From: UBA7985 sp965661545
GTDB taxonomy: Bacteria; Pseudomonadota; Alphaproteobacteria; UBA7985
Direction of reading: 5' to 3'
Length of the DNA stretch: 64,000 nucleotides
Assembly (NCBI GenBank): GCA_965661545.1
Contig: CBFIEF010000002.1
Span: 76,353 to 140,352 of the forward strand
The notes under the pieces were generated by a model. It did not search any database and had not been told where the DNA came from. It worked only from the letters and a program-made list of their open reading frames with translations. Shown piece after piece: positions 7,958 through 17,326 of this stretch. Position 1 is the stretch's first letter; each line of letters starts with the position of its first letter. The translations under genes were made by a program, and so were the position numbers.

Positions 7958-9244
7958 ATGACCGCCACACCTCAAAGCGCACGCTTCTCCGTGAGTTTGA
8001 TCTTCCTGATCTACGGAACCCTGATTGGCTCATATTTGCCTTACCTACCCTTTGTGAAGGACCGGTTTGGCATAGGAGAAGGCGCTTTCAGCATGGGCTT
8101 CCTGTTTGGGGCCGGCGGCGCGCTGCTGTCCTTGCCGCTTGCGCCTTGGATCATCAAGCAAGTGGGCACCCGTAAAGCCGTGTTGGTGATGTCATTGTGC
8201 TACTTGAGCATGGTGGGATTCATGATGGCTGCGCCGTCGTTTCCGATCTTCCTGGCGGTGTTTCTGCTTGTGGGCCTGACGATCAGCACGTGGGAAATTG
8301 CGGTCAACTCCCAAGCATCCGCGATAGAAGACCAGATGGGCCGGCCTGTCATTTCTTCGATCCACGGGTTTTGGTCCCTGGGCACCTTTATCGGTTCCGC
8401 GGCGATGGCTGGTTGGTTGGCGCTGGAATTGAACGGAATTTGGCTGATTTGGGGGCTCATTGTCCTGAGCTTTCTGGCTTTGCCCAAGGTCTACGATGGC
8501 CTGATGCGGCGCGAACAAATCCCTGCTGAAAGCACTAAAGAATCAGCTCCGCTCAAGCTCAAGTATATGCTCTACCCGCCCTTAATCGCCGTCGCCTTCT
8601 ACATGATCGCCGGATACATGTTGGAGGGCACATTTCAGGACTGGGGCGCGTTTTTGATCCGCGAGCTGGAACTGGGACGCGGTGTGGAGATCGTACCGGA
8701 AAACCTATGGCACTTGCTGCCGACTGCCGAAGCAGATGCGCGCCGCGCCGCTGCTGTCTCAGGCGGGATTGCGCTGGCGTCCTTTACTGCGCTGATGACC
8801 GTGGGCCGCATGATTGGCGACCCCGTCATTGCGCGCATTGGTCGAGCCGGAACCTTGCAAATCGGTGGCGGGATCGCGGTGCTGGGGATCCTGCTGGTCT
8901 CCATGGAGGGCCGAACACTGCTCACGTACCTTGGTTTTGGACTGGTCGGATTGGGCACGGCCAACATTGTGCCCCAAGTCATCAAAACCGCAGACTCCAC
9001 ACCCGGCCTGCCGCCCGGGGTGGCGATTTCGATCATTACGGCGGTGGGATTTATCGCGTTTCTGGGTGGGCCAGTCAGCATCGGGTTCTCAGGCGAGCAC
9101 TTTGGCTTCCGGATGACGTTCTTGGCGCTGCTGGTGTTCCCGCTGGTCTTGGCGCTGACCGCCGGGCTTTTGCTGCGATGGTTTGAGCGCGGGCGCGCGC
9201 GTGAAGTGGTACAGGGGGACGCGACGGCTGACTCAGCGGACTAG
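7958..9244 (+). CDS. Major facilitator superfamily transporter
   Basis: Inner-membrane transporter with about 12 hydrophobic segments over 428 residues and the usual two six-helix halves. The first helix is FLIYGTLIGSYLPYLPFVKDRFG, and the centre has a longer polar loop (about residues 180-205). The subgroup resembles the sugar/fucose-permease or YbjJ-type branch by the loop PFVKDRFGIGEGAFSMGFLFGAGGA, but the substrate cannot be named. The stop overlaps that of cobT by 4 bases (convergent). No co-transcribed partner helps. Confidence 0.85.
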   Translation: MTATPQSARFSVSLIFLIYGTLIGSYLPYLPFVKDRFGIGEGAFSMGFLFGAGGALLSLPLAPWIIKQVGTRKAVLVMSLCYLSMVGFMMAAPSFPIFLAVFLLVGLTISTWEIAVNSQASAIEDQMGRPVISSIHGFWSLGTFIGSAAMAGWLALELNGIWLIWGLIVLSFLALPKVYDGLMRREQIPAESTKESAPLKLKYMLYPPLIAVAFYMIAGYMLEGTFQDWGAFLIRELELGRGVEIVPENLWHLLPTAEADARRAAAVSGGIALASFTALMTVGRMIGDPVIARIGRAGTLQIGGGIAVLGILLVSMEGRTLLTYLGFGLVGLGTANIVPQVIKTADSTPGLPPGVAISIITAVGFIAFLGGPVSIGFSGEHFGFRMTFLALLVFPLVLALTAGLLLRWFERGRAREVVQGDATADSAD

Positions 9245-11169
9245 TGCCGCCCCATCAGCCCCGCAGCCAAAGCCTCCGCCGCCATTTTGCGCAAGGCGTC
9301 TTCGTCGAATAACGAGACCAAGTGATCCATCATCGCGCCGCCGAGCTGTTCTGCATCGGTGATCGTGACCGCACGCTGGTAATAGCGCGTTACGTCGTGA
9401 CCAATGCCGATGGCAACCAATTCCACGTCTGACTTCTTCTCAATGGACTCGATGACATCGCGCAAATGCTTTTCGAGGTAATTGCCGCTGTTCACCGACT
9501 GCGTGCTGTCATCCACCGGCGCACCGTCAGAGATCACCATCAGCACCCGGCGATTCTCAGGGCGCACAGACAAACGCTTCATCGCCCATTCGAGCGCTTC
9601 ACCGTCGATGTTTTCCTTCAGCAGGCCTTCGCGCAGCATCAAACCGAGGTTCTTCCGCGCCCTGCGCCACGGCGCATCCGCCGATTTATAGATGATGTGG
9701 CGCAGATCGTTCAGGCGACCGGGGTTGGTAGGCCGGTCGGCTGCGAGCCAATCTTCCTTGGATTTGCCACCCTTCCACTGCCGCGTCGTAAAGCCAAGGA
9801 TCTCCACCTTGACCCCACACCGCTCCAGCGTCCGCGCCAGAATATCGGCACAGATCGCAGCCGTGGAAATTGGACGGCCCCGCATGGATCCGGAATTGTC
9901 GATCAACAGCGTTACAATCGTGTCGCGGAAATCAGTATCCGTCTCAACCTTGAACGACAGCGGATTGGTTGGGTCCGTGATCACCCGGGTCAGGCGCGCG
10001 GTATCCAGCAAGCCTTCTTCGAGGTTGAACTCCCAAGAGCGCGTCTGCTTTGCCATCAAGCGGCGCTGCAAGCGGTTGGCTAGCTTGGCCACCACGGACT
10101 GCAAGGACGTCAATTGCTGGTCCAGCATCAAACGCAAGCGCGTCAGCTCTTCGCCATCACACAAATCAGCCGCCTCAACCACTTCGTCGTGCTTGGTGGT
10201 GAAAGCTTTGTAGTCGTGCGGCGGCGGGTCGTTGGACGGCGGGCGGTATTCCGGGGTCATATCCGGCTGCAAAGGCGCTTCGTCGCCTTCTTGCATCTGA
10301 GAGCTGTCGTCGGATTGAACGTCGTCCTGCTCACCGGCTTGCTGCTGGTCAGAGGCCTGCTGATCATCCGGGTTGGAATCCTGCGGCTGGTCGTCCTGCT
10401 GCCCGTCGTCTTCGCCGCGCACGTCGTTCGAGTTGGTATCCGTATCGTTCTCGTCGCCGGCGTCCTGATCGTCGTCAGGCTGGTCATCGGGGGACTGGTC
10501 TATTTCGAATTCGAGATCGCGCAGCAAATCACCGGCAATTTCGGCAAAGGCGCTCTGGTCGTCCAAATTGGCTTTCAGGCGGTCGAGCTGCTCGTAAACG
10601 CTGTCGCTCAGATGCGGCTTCCAAAGGTCCACGACGGGCTGCGCGTTTTCCGGTACGTCCCAATCGCCTTCGCTCAAGTGCTCGCGTGCGAGGTACCGCA
10701 TGACTTCAGCCAGTGGCGCCTCTTCCTTGGCGTTGACGAATTTGAGGTTCAGGTCCGAAACCCGCTGCTCGTGCGCGGCTTGCAGGTTCTGGCGAACCCC
10801 GCCCATGTCGCGCGAACCCAGCGCCTCGTAGCGCACCTGCTCCATCGCATCGAACACCTGCCGCGCAGTCATCTCAACCGGGGCCAACCGCGTGTGCAGT
10901 TTCTCGTCGTGCAGAGCCTCACGCAGGGCATTCTGATCGCACTCCCCCCGCACCAACGCCTGCTCCGCCGGGGTCATTTCCCGGCTGGGCGACGTGATGA
11001 AGACATCGTTGCCGATTTTGCCCCGTGCGTTCGACGCAAAAACAGCCTCCAGCTCCTTATTCCCCGACAGCGCACGCAAGGTCGCTGAGGTGGACTGCCG
11101 GAAATCTTCCTGCAAACTGGCCCGACGCTTGTTGGACGATGGGATTTTGAACGACGCAGGCTGTGCCAA
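9241..11169 (-). CDS. cobT: Cobaltochelatase subunit CobT
   Basis: Large regulatory subunit of the aerobic CobN-CobS-CobT complex that inserts Co2+ into hydrogenobyrinic acid a,c-diamide during cobalamin synthesis. The 642 residues end in a von Willebrand A domain with MIDAS motif LLIDNSGSM near 421-429. The middle (about 215-300) is a very acidic Asp/Gln/Asn-rich stretch typical of CobT. The start is TTG 11169, three bases after the cobS stop; the next Met is about 60 residues in, too late for the family. CobN is not in the window. It follows cobS in the order seen in other alphaproteobacteria. Confidence 0.95.
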   Translation of the reverse strand: MAQPASFKIPSSNKRRASLQEDFRQSTSATLRALSGNKELEAVFASNARGKIGNDVFITSPSREMTPAEQALVRGECDQNALREALHDEKLHTRLAPVEMTARQVFDAMEQVRYEALGSRDMGGVRQNLQAAHEQRVSDLNLKFVNAKEEAPLAEVMRYLAREHLSEGDWDVPENAQPVVDLWKPHLSDSVYEQLDRLKANLDDQSAFAEIAGDLLRDLEFEIDQSPDDQPDDDQDAGDENDTDTNSNDVRGEDDGQQDDQPQDSNPDDQQASDQQQAGEQDDVQSDDSSQMQEGDEAPLQPDMTPEYRPPSNDPPPHDYKAFTTKHDEVVEAADLCDGEELTRLRLMLDQQLTSLQSVVAKLANRLQRRLMAKQTRSWEFNLEEGLLDTARLTRVITDPTNPLSFKVETDTDFRDTIVTLLIDNSGSMRGRPISTAAICADILARTLERCGVKVEILGFTTRQWKGGKSKEDWLAADRPTNPGRLNDLRHIIYKSADAPWRRARKNLGLMLREGLLKENIDGEALEWAMKRLSVRPENRRVLMVISDGAPVDDSTQSVNSGNYLEKHLRDVIESIEKKSDVELVAIGIGHDVTRYYQRAVTITDAEQLGGAMMDHLVSLFDEDALRKMAAEALAAGLMGRH

Positions 11170-11172
11170 AAC

Positions 11173-12138
11173 TTAAGCCGCCTTGTCCAGAACCAGATCT
11201 TCGCCAAAGGCGCGCTGGAAGTATTCAGCGATCACTGGGCGCTCCAGCTCATCACACTTGTTCAGGAAGGAAAGCTGGAAACCCAAGCCGACGTTGCCCG
11301 CCAAGTAGCCCGCGTTCTCCGCCCACGTCAGCACCGTCCGCGGCGACATGACGGTGGAGATATCACCGGCCATAAAGCCCTTACGGGTCAAATCAGCCAG
11401 CGCGACCATAGACTCAACGGTCTTTCGGCCCGCTTCCGTCTGGTAACCCGGCAACTTGGCGAGAACGATCTCTGTCTCAACCGCGCGCGGTAAATAGTTC
11501 AGCGTGCAAACAACCGACCAGCGGTCCATCTGGCCTTGGTTGATCTGCTGCGTACCGTGATACAGGCCCGTTGTGTCACCCAAGCCGACCGTGTTCGCAG
11601 TGGCAAACAGGCGGAAGTGAGGATTCGGGCGGATGACTTTGTTTTGGTCCAGCAGCGTGAGCTTACCGTCGACTTCCAGAACACGCTGGATCACGAACAT
11701 CACGTCCGGGCGACCGGCGTCGTATTCGTCAAACACCAGCGCCATCGGGCGCTGCAACGACCATGGCAGCAGGCCTTCACGAAACTCTGTGATCTGCTTG
11801 CCGTCCTTGAGCACAATGGCATCTTTGCCGACCAAATCGATTCGGGACACGTGACTGTCGAGGTTCACCCGCACCAAAGGCCAGTTCAGCCGAGAGGCCA
11901 CCTGCTCAATGTGCGTCGATTTACCCGTACCGTGGTAGCCCTGCACCATCACGCGGCGGTTGTGCTTAAAGCCCATCAGAATGGCGAGCGTTGTATCGCG
12001 ATCGAAGATGTAGTTTTCATCGTGATCGGGCACGTATTCGTTCGCCTCGGAAAAGGCGGGCACATCCAAATCAGCATCAATGCCAAAAGCGTCGCGGACG
12101 TTTACGGTGATGTCTGGTGCCGTGAGCTCTGTCGTCAT
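11173..12138 (-). CDS. cobS: Cobaltochelatase subunit CobS
   Basis: AAA+ ATPase subunit of the aerobic cobaltochelatase, which forms a hexameric ring with CobT. Seen: Walker A GYHGTGKST at about 67-75, Walker B ALVFDEYDAG, and sensor region RLFATANTVGLGD. The 321 residues equal the normal length, and the N-terminus and C-terminus (..RAFGEDLVLDKAA) match the family. It is translated just ahead of cobT and 91 bases after the J-domain gene on the same strand, so the three may share a transcript. Confidence 0.96.
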   Translation of the reverse strand: MTTELTAPDITVNVRDAFGIDADLDVPAFSEANEYVPDHDENYIFDRDTTLAILMGFKHNRRVMVQGYHGTGKSTHIEQVASRLNWPLVRVNLDSHVSRIDLVGKDAIVLKDGKQITEFREGLLPWSLQRPMALVFDEYDAGRPDVMFVIQRVLEVDGKLTLLDQNKVIRPNPHFRLFATANTVGLGDTTGLYHGTQQINQGQMDRWSVVCTLNYLPRAVETEIVLAKLPGYQTEAGRKTVESMVALADLTRKGFMAGDISTVMSPRTVLTWAENAGYLAGNVGLGFQLSFLNKCDELERPVIAEYFQRAFGEDLVLDKAA

Positions 12139-12229
12139 AGTGGCTTACCTTCAAGTCAAATTTCCGGCGCATTACACTCAAGCGTGAAAGCGCCTGCAAG
12201 GGGGCTTCGTGCAAGGCTGCGAGCCGGGT

Positions 12230-12877
12230 TTATTCAGTATTCTCAATAATGTCGCGAACAAGGGAATAGGCGGCGTTCACAGCTTTCATCTTCTCCTCCG
12301 CGGTTGGATCGTCTTGGTTCAAATCAGGATGTAGCTTGCGAACCAAATCTTTGTAGTGCGATTTCAACTCTTCTGCGCTGACAGGCGGCTGAATTTCGAG
12401 TGTTTCGAAAGCCTGACGATATTCTGGCGGCAGTGAGCGCAACAGGCGTCGGGTATCGCGCGCCCGAATTTCTGCTTCATCGCGCTCTTCTTCCTCGAAA
12501 AAGCCAAAGCTGTCTTTGAAGGCACTGCCCGAAAAAGCATTGGCCCGCTTTTCGGCACGGTCACGGCCTTGCTCGCCAAACCGCCACGTCGGACGATCCC
12601 ACGTCATCGCGGCAAGGCGGTCACGTTCTACCGCTCCGGGGGTCATGCCCTCGAAGTAGTTCCACGCCTTATTATATTCGCGCACGTGCTCCAAACAGAA
12701 GTGGTACCGTTCATTGGCCCGGCGCCGGGATTTGGGCGCTGGAAATTGCCCTTCTTCCTTGCAGCCGGGAGCCTCGCACGTCCGCACACGCTTCTTGGCG
12801 CGCGCCTTTTCCCGCTCTTCAGCGCGACTGGTGCGTTTGAAAGGTTCGTTGAGTGCGTCTTCTGCGCTTCGATCCAT
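12230..12877 (-). CDS. J-domain (DnaJ-like) protein with C-terminal J domain
   Basis: Co-chaperone-type protein of 215 residues. The J domain is at the C-terminus (about 155-215) with HPD inside LVRKLHPDLNQDD near 180. An N-terminal segment has a Cys pattern CEAPGCKEEG plus FCLEH, which may bind zinc. The arrangement (Cys-rich N-terminus, charged linker, C-terminal J) is known in alphaproteobacterial DnaJ-like proteins found beside bolA and cobS. ATG 12877; divergent from bolA across 53 bases. A role as DnaK partner is inferred from the HPD motif alone. Confidence 0.85.
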   Translation of the reverse strand: MDRSAEDALNEPFKRTSRAEEREKARAKKRVRTCEAPGCKEEGQFPAPKSRRRANERYHFCLEHVREYNKAWNYFEGMTPGAVERDRLAAMTWDRPTWRFGEQGRDRAEKRANAFSGSAFKDSFGFFEEEERDEAEIRARDTRRLLRSLPPEYRQAFETLEIQPPVSAEELKSHYKDLVRKLHPDLNQDDPTAEEKMKAVNAAYSLVRDIIENTE

Positions 12878-12930
12878 TGATTTACCGGGTTATAGGTGAG
12901 TGAATCACAAGACTTTGGAGAATAGGCGAA

Positions 12931-13185
12931 ATGAACGTGCAGGAACAGATCGAAGCCAAGCTAATCGCGGCACTGTCCCCTGACATTTTGGAGGTGGAAA
13001 ATGAATCTCACCTTCATGCTGGTCACGCAGGTAGTCCGAATTCAGGCGAATCCCACTTTAAAATCACACTAGCGGCCAAAAGCTTGGCTGCCTTAACGCG
13101 TCTAGAGCGCTACCGTAAGGTGCACGCAATTTTGGCTGACGAACTGGCCGGCCCCGTTCATGCCCTGTCGATTTCGTTCAAATAG
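12931..13185 (+). CDS. BolA family protein
   Basis: Small BolA/YrbA-type protein (84 residues) with the class II KH-like fold. These proteins pair with monothiol glutaredoxins in iron-sulphur trafficking, and BolA itself also affects morphology and gene expression. Seen: the segment SHLHAGHAG...ESHFKITLAAKSL and the closing RYRKVHAILADEL...HALSI, both typical, including the conserved His residues. ATG 12931 has GGAG at 12917-12920. No glutaredoxin gene adjoins. Confidence 0.93.
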   Translation: MNVQEQIEAKLIAALSPDILEVENESHLHAGHAGSPNSGESHFKITLAAKSLAALTRLERYRKVHAILADELAGPVHALSISFK

Positions 13186-13290
13186 GTTGAACTTCTGGGC
13201 CAACTTACACAAAAAAGTGCATAAAGGGATACTTTCGGTTGTATTTTGGTGATTTTTTCACTTGCATGGTTATGTAATTCATAGTTACTA

Positions 13291-13303
13291 CTCGTTATAC
13301 GAG
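13291..13303. promoter_or_regulatory. Perfect dyad in the AT-rich promoter region of the RHH gene, possible operator
   Basis: CTCGT-TAT-ACGAG is a perfect 5-bp dyad 36 bases before ATG 13340, in a 150-base AT-rich region (13186-13327). RHH proteins bind such short dyads as dimers, so autoregulation is plausible but inferred only. Confidence 0.35.
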
Positions 13304-13339
13304 ATTTAATTTTCGTGTTTCACTTTATTGGAGGCATCC

Positions 13340-13585
13340 ATGCTGCAACAAATTTCACGCACCGAAGCGCCAAAGTCGATTCACCCGATCCGCAATGTAC
13401 GGGTAGAAGGGCGCCGGACATCCGTACGGTTAGAACCAGAGTTTTGGGCAGGGCTCAACGAGCTGCTCGAGGAAGAAAAAGTCTCCCTCGACCAGTTCTG
13501 TGACTACGTCCAGCGCCGCAAAGGGCAGGCTTCGTTCTCGTCCACCATGCGCGCGCAGATTCTGGAATATTTCCGCCGTCGCTAA
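13340..13585 (+). CDS. Ribbon-helix-helix (RHH_4-type) protein
   Basis: Small protein of 81 residues with a ribbon-helix-helix domain: RRTSVRLEPEFWAGLNELLEEEKVSLDQFCDYV gives the beta strand and two helices, and RGQASFSSTMR-like wording plus ILEYFRRR closes it, as in the RHH_4 family of alphaproteobacteria. Such proteins are presumed DNA-binding. ATG 13340 is chosen because TTGGAGG at 13328-13334 is an ideal ribosome-binding site. It stands alone, convergent with the DUF2889 gene 14 bases on. No toxin gene adjoins. Confidence 0.82.
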   Translation: MLQQISRTEAPKSIHPIRNVRVEGRRTSVRLEPEFWAGLNELLEEEKVSLDQFCDYVQRRKGQASFSSTMRAQILEYFRRR

Positions 13586-13599
13586 AGGGTTCCGTGCCC

Positions 13600-14268
13600 C
13601 TAGCGGGTGCGCTGTTCCAGTTTTGCCGAGGCAGCTTCCTCGGCATCTGGATCAAAAAAGTCGGGCCAGTTTCTCTCCACGACTTCTGACCAAGGCGCAT
13701 GCGCGTGGCAGGAGCCTAGCAGGCCCGGACGTTTTTTCGGTTTTTCACTCTGACTTGCGCCAGCGGACTCGTCCGCCTGGCGCTTTTTTTCTTCTTCTTC
13801 TTCACGTCGACGAATGATCGGCCACATGGACTGATAGGCAACCGTGCCCATGGCCCGGAGCATCTCGGTGATGTGAGTACAGCCGAATGGCGTGCCGATG
13901 GCCTCTGCCGCGCGCTTGTTAAAACCCGCGCCAATGGTCAGACCCTCAAGTCGCGCATAAGCATCCGTCGCGCCGGGACACATGCGGTAGGGCGAGTAAA
14001 GCGTCGCCGCCACAGACTTATGAATCTTGAAAGTATGATCGATGGTCAGACGCAGGTGCATTTCATGCAGTGGCTCGCCCGCAGGGACGTAACCGCGGTC
14101 ATGATTGTCGAAGGAATGGGGCTTCAGATCGACGATCTTGCCTTCGACATCGAGCATCCCGTCTTCACGTTCATAGCCTCGAATATCGTAGCGTCGTTCG
14201 TGCAAAAGCTTGCGCCGATCGGCGGTTGGTAAGCCCTGCTGTGGATGTTGGGTACTGCGACCGTTCAT
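13600..14268 (-). CDS. DUF2889 domain-containing protein
   Basis: Protein of unknown function; the body from about residue 20 to 165 looks like DUF2889 (LHERRYDIRGYEREDGMLDVEGKIVDLKP, then CPGATDAYARLEGLTIGAGFNKRA, and GCTHITEM). It has conserved Cys and His residues but no recognised catalytic motif. The C-terminal 55 residues include a run of Glu/Lys (EEEEEKKRQ) and a tail containing CHAHAP. It starts in a 4-base ATGA overlap with the CNNM gene upstream, so they are translationally coupled. Function should not be guessed. Confidence 0.8.
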   Translation of the reverse strand: MNGRSTQHPQQGLPTADRRKLLHERRYDIRGYEREDGMLDVEGKIVDLKPHSFDNHDRGYVPAGEPLHEMHLRLTIDHTFKIHKSVAATLYSPYRMCPGATDAYARLEGLTIGAGFNKRAAEAIGTPFGCTHITEMLRAMGTVAYQSMWPIIRRREEEEEKKRQADESAGASQSEKPKKRPGLLGSCHAHAPWSEVVERNWPDFFDPDAEEAASAKLEQRTR

Positions 14269-15569
14269 GGTGTGGTTTGCTCGCTGGTTTTGCGCTGATT
14301 TCTTCTTCTTTGAGCCAAGACCGATTCTGGGGTCACGCGCAAGCGGGTGATTCGCAGACGGTCCCTGCCCAAAATCTCGAACTGAAAGCCCTGAAAGCTT
14401 AGAACCTGACCCACTTCTGGGATTTGGCGACTCTCGTAGAGCACAAACCCGGCCAGCGTTGAGGCGCGGTCGTCCGGCAAGCGCCAGCTGAGGTTTCGGT
14501 TGAGGTCGCGCAGGGAAATCTCGCCATCAATGATGAAAGACCCCCCAGCTTCTCGCTGAATACCGCGCCGGACTTCGTCCTCTTCGTCGTCGATGTCGCC
14601 AACGATTTCTTCAAGGATGTCTTCAAGCGTCACAACGCCTTCCAAACCGCCATATTCATCGACGACCAGCGCGAAGTGCTCACGACGGGAACGGAAGTGT
14701 TGCAGCTGTTCCAGCAGCGAAGCGGTGCCGGGCACAAACCACGGGGTCGCCACGATCTTGCTGATGTCGAGCTTGTCCGGGTCACCATCGGCTTTTCGGA
14801 GCGCGCGAAACAGGTTCTTGGCGTGCAGCACGCCGACGATGTTATCGGGCTGCTCTCGCCAAACCGGGAGCCGGGTGAAGGTCGAGTTGAGCACTGCGTC
14901 GATCAAATCCGCGTTCGGCTGACCCAAATCGAGGGACTCAATCTGGGAGCGATGGGTCATGATTTCATCAACAGCCACGTCTTCGAGATCCAGAATCGAG
15001 CCAAGCATCTGGCTTTCCGCTTCGTCTTCGGCATCCCCACTGGTCGCGTGCAAAGCGATGGCACCGCGCAGAGCCTCTTCGCCCTCATCATCATCGGTTT
15101 TCGGTGTCGGCAGCATCAGCGAAATCACGCGCTGCAGCGCAAATGTTGCCGGGGCAAACAAACCAGTGAGCAAGGCCAGCGGTCGAGACACGCGCAGCGC
15201 CACGCTGTCGGGTTCGCGCAGGGCAAAGGTCTTGGGCAGGACTTCGGCGAAGACCACGACCAACACCGTCATCACCACCGTCGCGATCACCACGCCAAAG
15301 CCCCCAAACAGGGTGCTGAACAGCATGGTGGCTAAGGCTGAAGCGAGGATGTTCACCAGATTGTTGCCAATCAGGATGGCCGAGACCACTCGATCCTTAA
15401 TCGCGATCAAGCGTTCAGACCGTGCCGCTCGACGGTCTCCGCCCTTGGCCAACAGGTGCATGCGCGCAGCATTGGCGCCTGTCAGGGCTGTTTCAGAACC
15501 GCTGAAAAAGGCAGAAGCTGCCAGCAACAGCACAATGACAACGGAAATAGCGACCACAGTGGTCAACAC
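14265..15569 (-). CDS. CNNM/CorC-type (hemolysin family) membrane protein with DUF21, CBS pair and CorC domain
   Basis: Membrane protein of the CNNM/YfjD group, linked to magnesium or other divalent-cation efflux. Residues 1-190 are the DUF21 transmembrane part (VIVLLLAASAFFSGSETALTGANAARM, typical), about 200-330 a CBS pair (MTHRSQIESLDL and the VVDEYGGLEGVVTLEDILEEIVGDI block) and about 345-425 the CorC/HlyC domain. The start is GTG 15569, 4 bases after aroB. The gene is in the aroK-aroB-CNNM-DUF2889 minus operon. A second CBS gene without DUF21 sits at 30852-31838. Confidence 0.9.
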   Translation of the reverse strand: MLTTVVAISVVIVLLLAASAFFSGSETALTGANAARMHLLAKGGDRRAARSERLIAIKDRVVSAILIGNNLVNILASALATMLFSTLFGGFGVVIATVVMTVLVVVFAEVLPKTFALREPDSVALRVSRPLALLTGLFAPATFALQRVISLMLPTPKTDDDEGEEALRGAIALHATSGDAEDEAESQMLGSILDLEDVAVDEIMTHRSQIESLDLGQPNADLIDAVLNSTFTRLPVWREQPDNIVGVLHAKNLFRALRKADGDPDKLDISKIVATPWFVPGTASLLEQLQHFRSRREHFALVVDEYGGLEGVVTLEDILEEIVGDIDDEEDEVRRGIQREAGGSFIIDGEISLRDLNRNLSWRLPDDRASTLAGFVLYESRQIPEVGQVLSFQGFQFEILGRDRLRITRLRVTPESVLAQRRRNQRKTSEQTTP

Positions 15570-15573
15570 GGGA

Positions 15574-16683
15574 TTAGGTCTCCAACCAGTCGTTAAGAAC
15601 TTTATCGACGGCCGCTTTGGGCACGTCTCTGTTTAGATGGGTATCACCGATGGATGTTGGAACGATAAAGGTCGGAACACCATCCTGAACCTTCTTATCT
15701 TTCATCATTGGCGTCCAAAGGGCGTCGAGCGTCAGTGTTTCGGGCGCCAAATCCGCGCGGTTAACCGGCAGACCAGCGGCCACAAGGTGCGCTTTGACCC
15801 GCTGTTCGTCCTGTCCGCCGGAAAGCCCCAATTCGCGACCCAGCGCATAGGCCAAGCCGATTCCAACCGCAACGCCTTCGCCATGCAGCAAGCGGCCATC
15901 GTAGCCGTAAATCGCCTCAAGAGCGTGACCAAAGGTATGGCCCAGGTTCAGCAAACCGCGAACACCGGACTCGCGCTCGTCTTGCGCCACCACGTCCGCC
16001 TTAATCGCGCATGATCGGGTAATGGCTTCGATCAGTGCGCCCTGATCGCCCGTTTTCACCGCCGGACCTTCGCTTTCCAACCACTGGAAAAACGCACCGT
16101 CCCACAAGCATCCGTACTTCGCCACTTCTGCATAGCCCGCGCGCCATTCGCGCTCAGGCAAGGTGTCGAGCAGGGCCGTGTCGATATAGACGGCTTTGGG
16201 CTGGTGGAAGGCACCGACCAAATTCTTGCCGTTGCGTGAGTTGATGCCGGTCTTGCCGCCAACCGAAGAATCCACCTGTGCCAACAGCGTTGTTGGCACC
16301 TGAATAAAGTCGATCCCGCGCAGCAGTGAAGCTGCGACATAGCCCGCCAGATCCCCGACGACTCCGCCGCCAAAGGCAAGCAGTACATCCCGGCGCTCGA
16401 TGCCATGCGCCAGCATTTGCTCGCACACGTCCGCGAAAACAGCGAAAGACTTGGTTTCCTCACCGCCCGGGACCGTAACAAGCCGCAGATCGATTCCAGC
16501 CTGCGCCAACTGCGCGCTCAGGGATGGACCATGGGCCTGCCAAACGGTTTCATCGGCAATGATCGACAGCCGGCGCGGCTTGAGCCGATCGGCCCACTGC
16601 GCTGCCAAGCCATCCAGCACGCCTGCGCCGATGTAAATAGGGTAAGTTCGCTCACCAAGGCCAACTTCAATTGTCTGGGTCAT
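15574..16683 (-). CDS. aroB: 3-dehydroquinate synthase
   Basis: Second step of the shikimate pathway: DAHP to 3-dehydroquinate with NAD+ and a divalent metal. The 369 residues match the usual length. Seen: NAD-binding GGGVVGDLAGYVAA, substrate region PTTLLAQVDSSVGGKTGIN, and metal ligands in NLGHTFGHALE and LLHGEGVAVG. It lies 15 bases after aroK, the standard aroKB pair. It lacks any fused domain. Confidence 0.97.
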   Translation of the reverse strand: MTQTIEVGLGERTYPIYIGAGVLDGLAAQWADRLKPRRLSIIADETVWQAHGPSLSAQLAQAGIDLRLVTVPGGEETKSFAVFADVCEQMLAHGIERRDVLLAFGGGVVGDLAGYVAASLLRGIDFIQVPTTLLAQVDSSVGGKTGINSRNGKNLVGAFHQPKAVYIDTALLDTLPEREWRAGYAEVAKYGCLWDGAFFQWLESEGPAVKTGDQGALIEAITRSCAIKADVVAQDERESGVRGLLNLGHTFGHALEAIYGYDGRLLHGEGVAVGIGLAYALGRELGLSGGQDEQRVKAHLVAAGLPVNRADLAPETLTLDALWTPMMKDKKVQDGVPTFIVPTSIGDTHLNRDVPKAAVDKVLNDWLET

Positions 16684-16698
16684 ACATGATCCTGTGCT

Positions 16699-17265
16699 TT
16701 AGGGCTTAAAGTGCCCCTTGAGCGCATCCAGCGCCGCTCGCACTGTTTTATCGATAGATTCAGGCCCTGAGAACACGCTCAAGGTCGCCTTCTCGTATGC
16801 TGGTCTGCGCTTCTCCATCAATTCGCGCAGGACAACGCGATGATCTTTGCCAGCTAAAATGGGTCGATTACCGCGTTTTTGGGTGCGGGCAACCAGAACC
16901 GACAACTTAGCCTGCAGCCAGACCGAAACCGCCCCTTCCTGAATCACAGCCCGCGTGTCATCTTGAACGAACGCGCCGCCCCCCGCGGCGATAATTTTTG
17001 GGGTGCCGTCCAGCAAGCGCTCAAAAACGCGGCGCTCCAGAGACCGAAACTCGGCTTCGCCATAATTCTCAAAGATTTCGGCGATAGACATGCCAGCGGC
17101 ACTTTCGATTTCGGTATCGGAGTCAAAAAAGCCCAAGTTCAGCAAAGGCGCGATGACTTTGCCGACGCTAGACTTGCCGCAGCCCATCAACCCGACCAAA
17201 ACGATTGGGCGGTCGATGAGGCTATGGAGCGACTTTGCGAGGCTTTTATTCCGTGCTTGGGTCAT
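16699..17265 (-). CDS. aroK: Shikimate kinase
   Basis: Phosphorylates shikimate at the 3-OH. The 188 residues show Walker A GLMGCGKSSVGK, the shikimate-binding Asp in FFDSDTEIE, FRSLERRVF with its Arg, GGG in IAAGGGAFV and the lid Arg in KRGNRPIL. The N-terminal ~15 residues (TQARNKSLAKS) are extra relative to E. coli AroK, as in other alphaproteobacteria. The start ATG 17265 is divergent from the next gene across 61 bases. Confidence 0.96.
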   Translation of the reverse strand: MTQARNKSLAKSLHSLIDRPIVLVGLMGCGKSSVGKVIAPLLNLGFFDSDTEIESAAGMSIAEIFENYGEAEFRSLERRVFERLLDGTPKIIAAGGGAFVQDDTRAVIQEGAVSVWLQAKLSVLVARTQKRGNRPILAGKDHRVVLRELMEKRRPAYEKATLSVFSGPESIDKTVRAALDALKGHFKP

Positions 17266-17326
17266 GACTTGGCATTTAGACCCCTTTATTGACGCTGTAA
17301 ACGAAGACAGGGCTTAACAACGACAG

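Noticed and set aside
10114..11088. 324-codon plus frame opposite cobT
   Set aside because: Shadow of the cobT acidic region. It reads as Val/Leu/Arg-rich noise.
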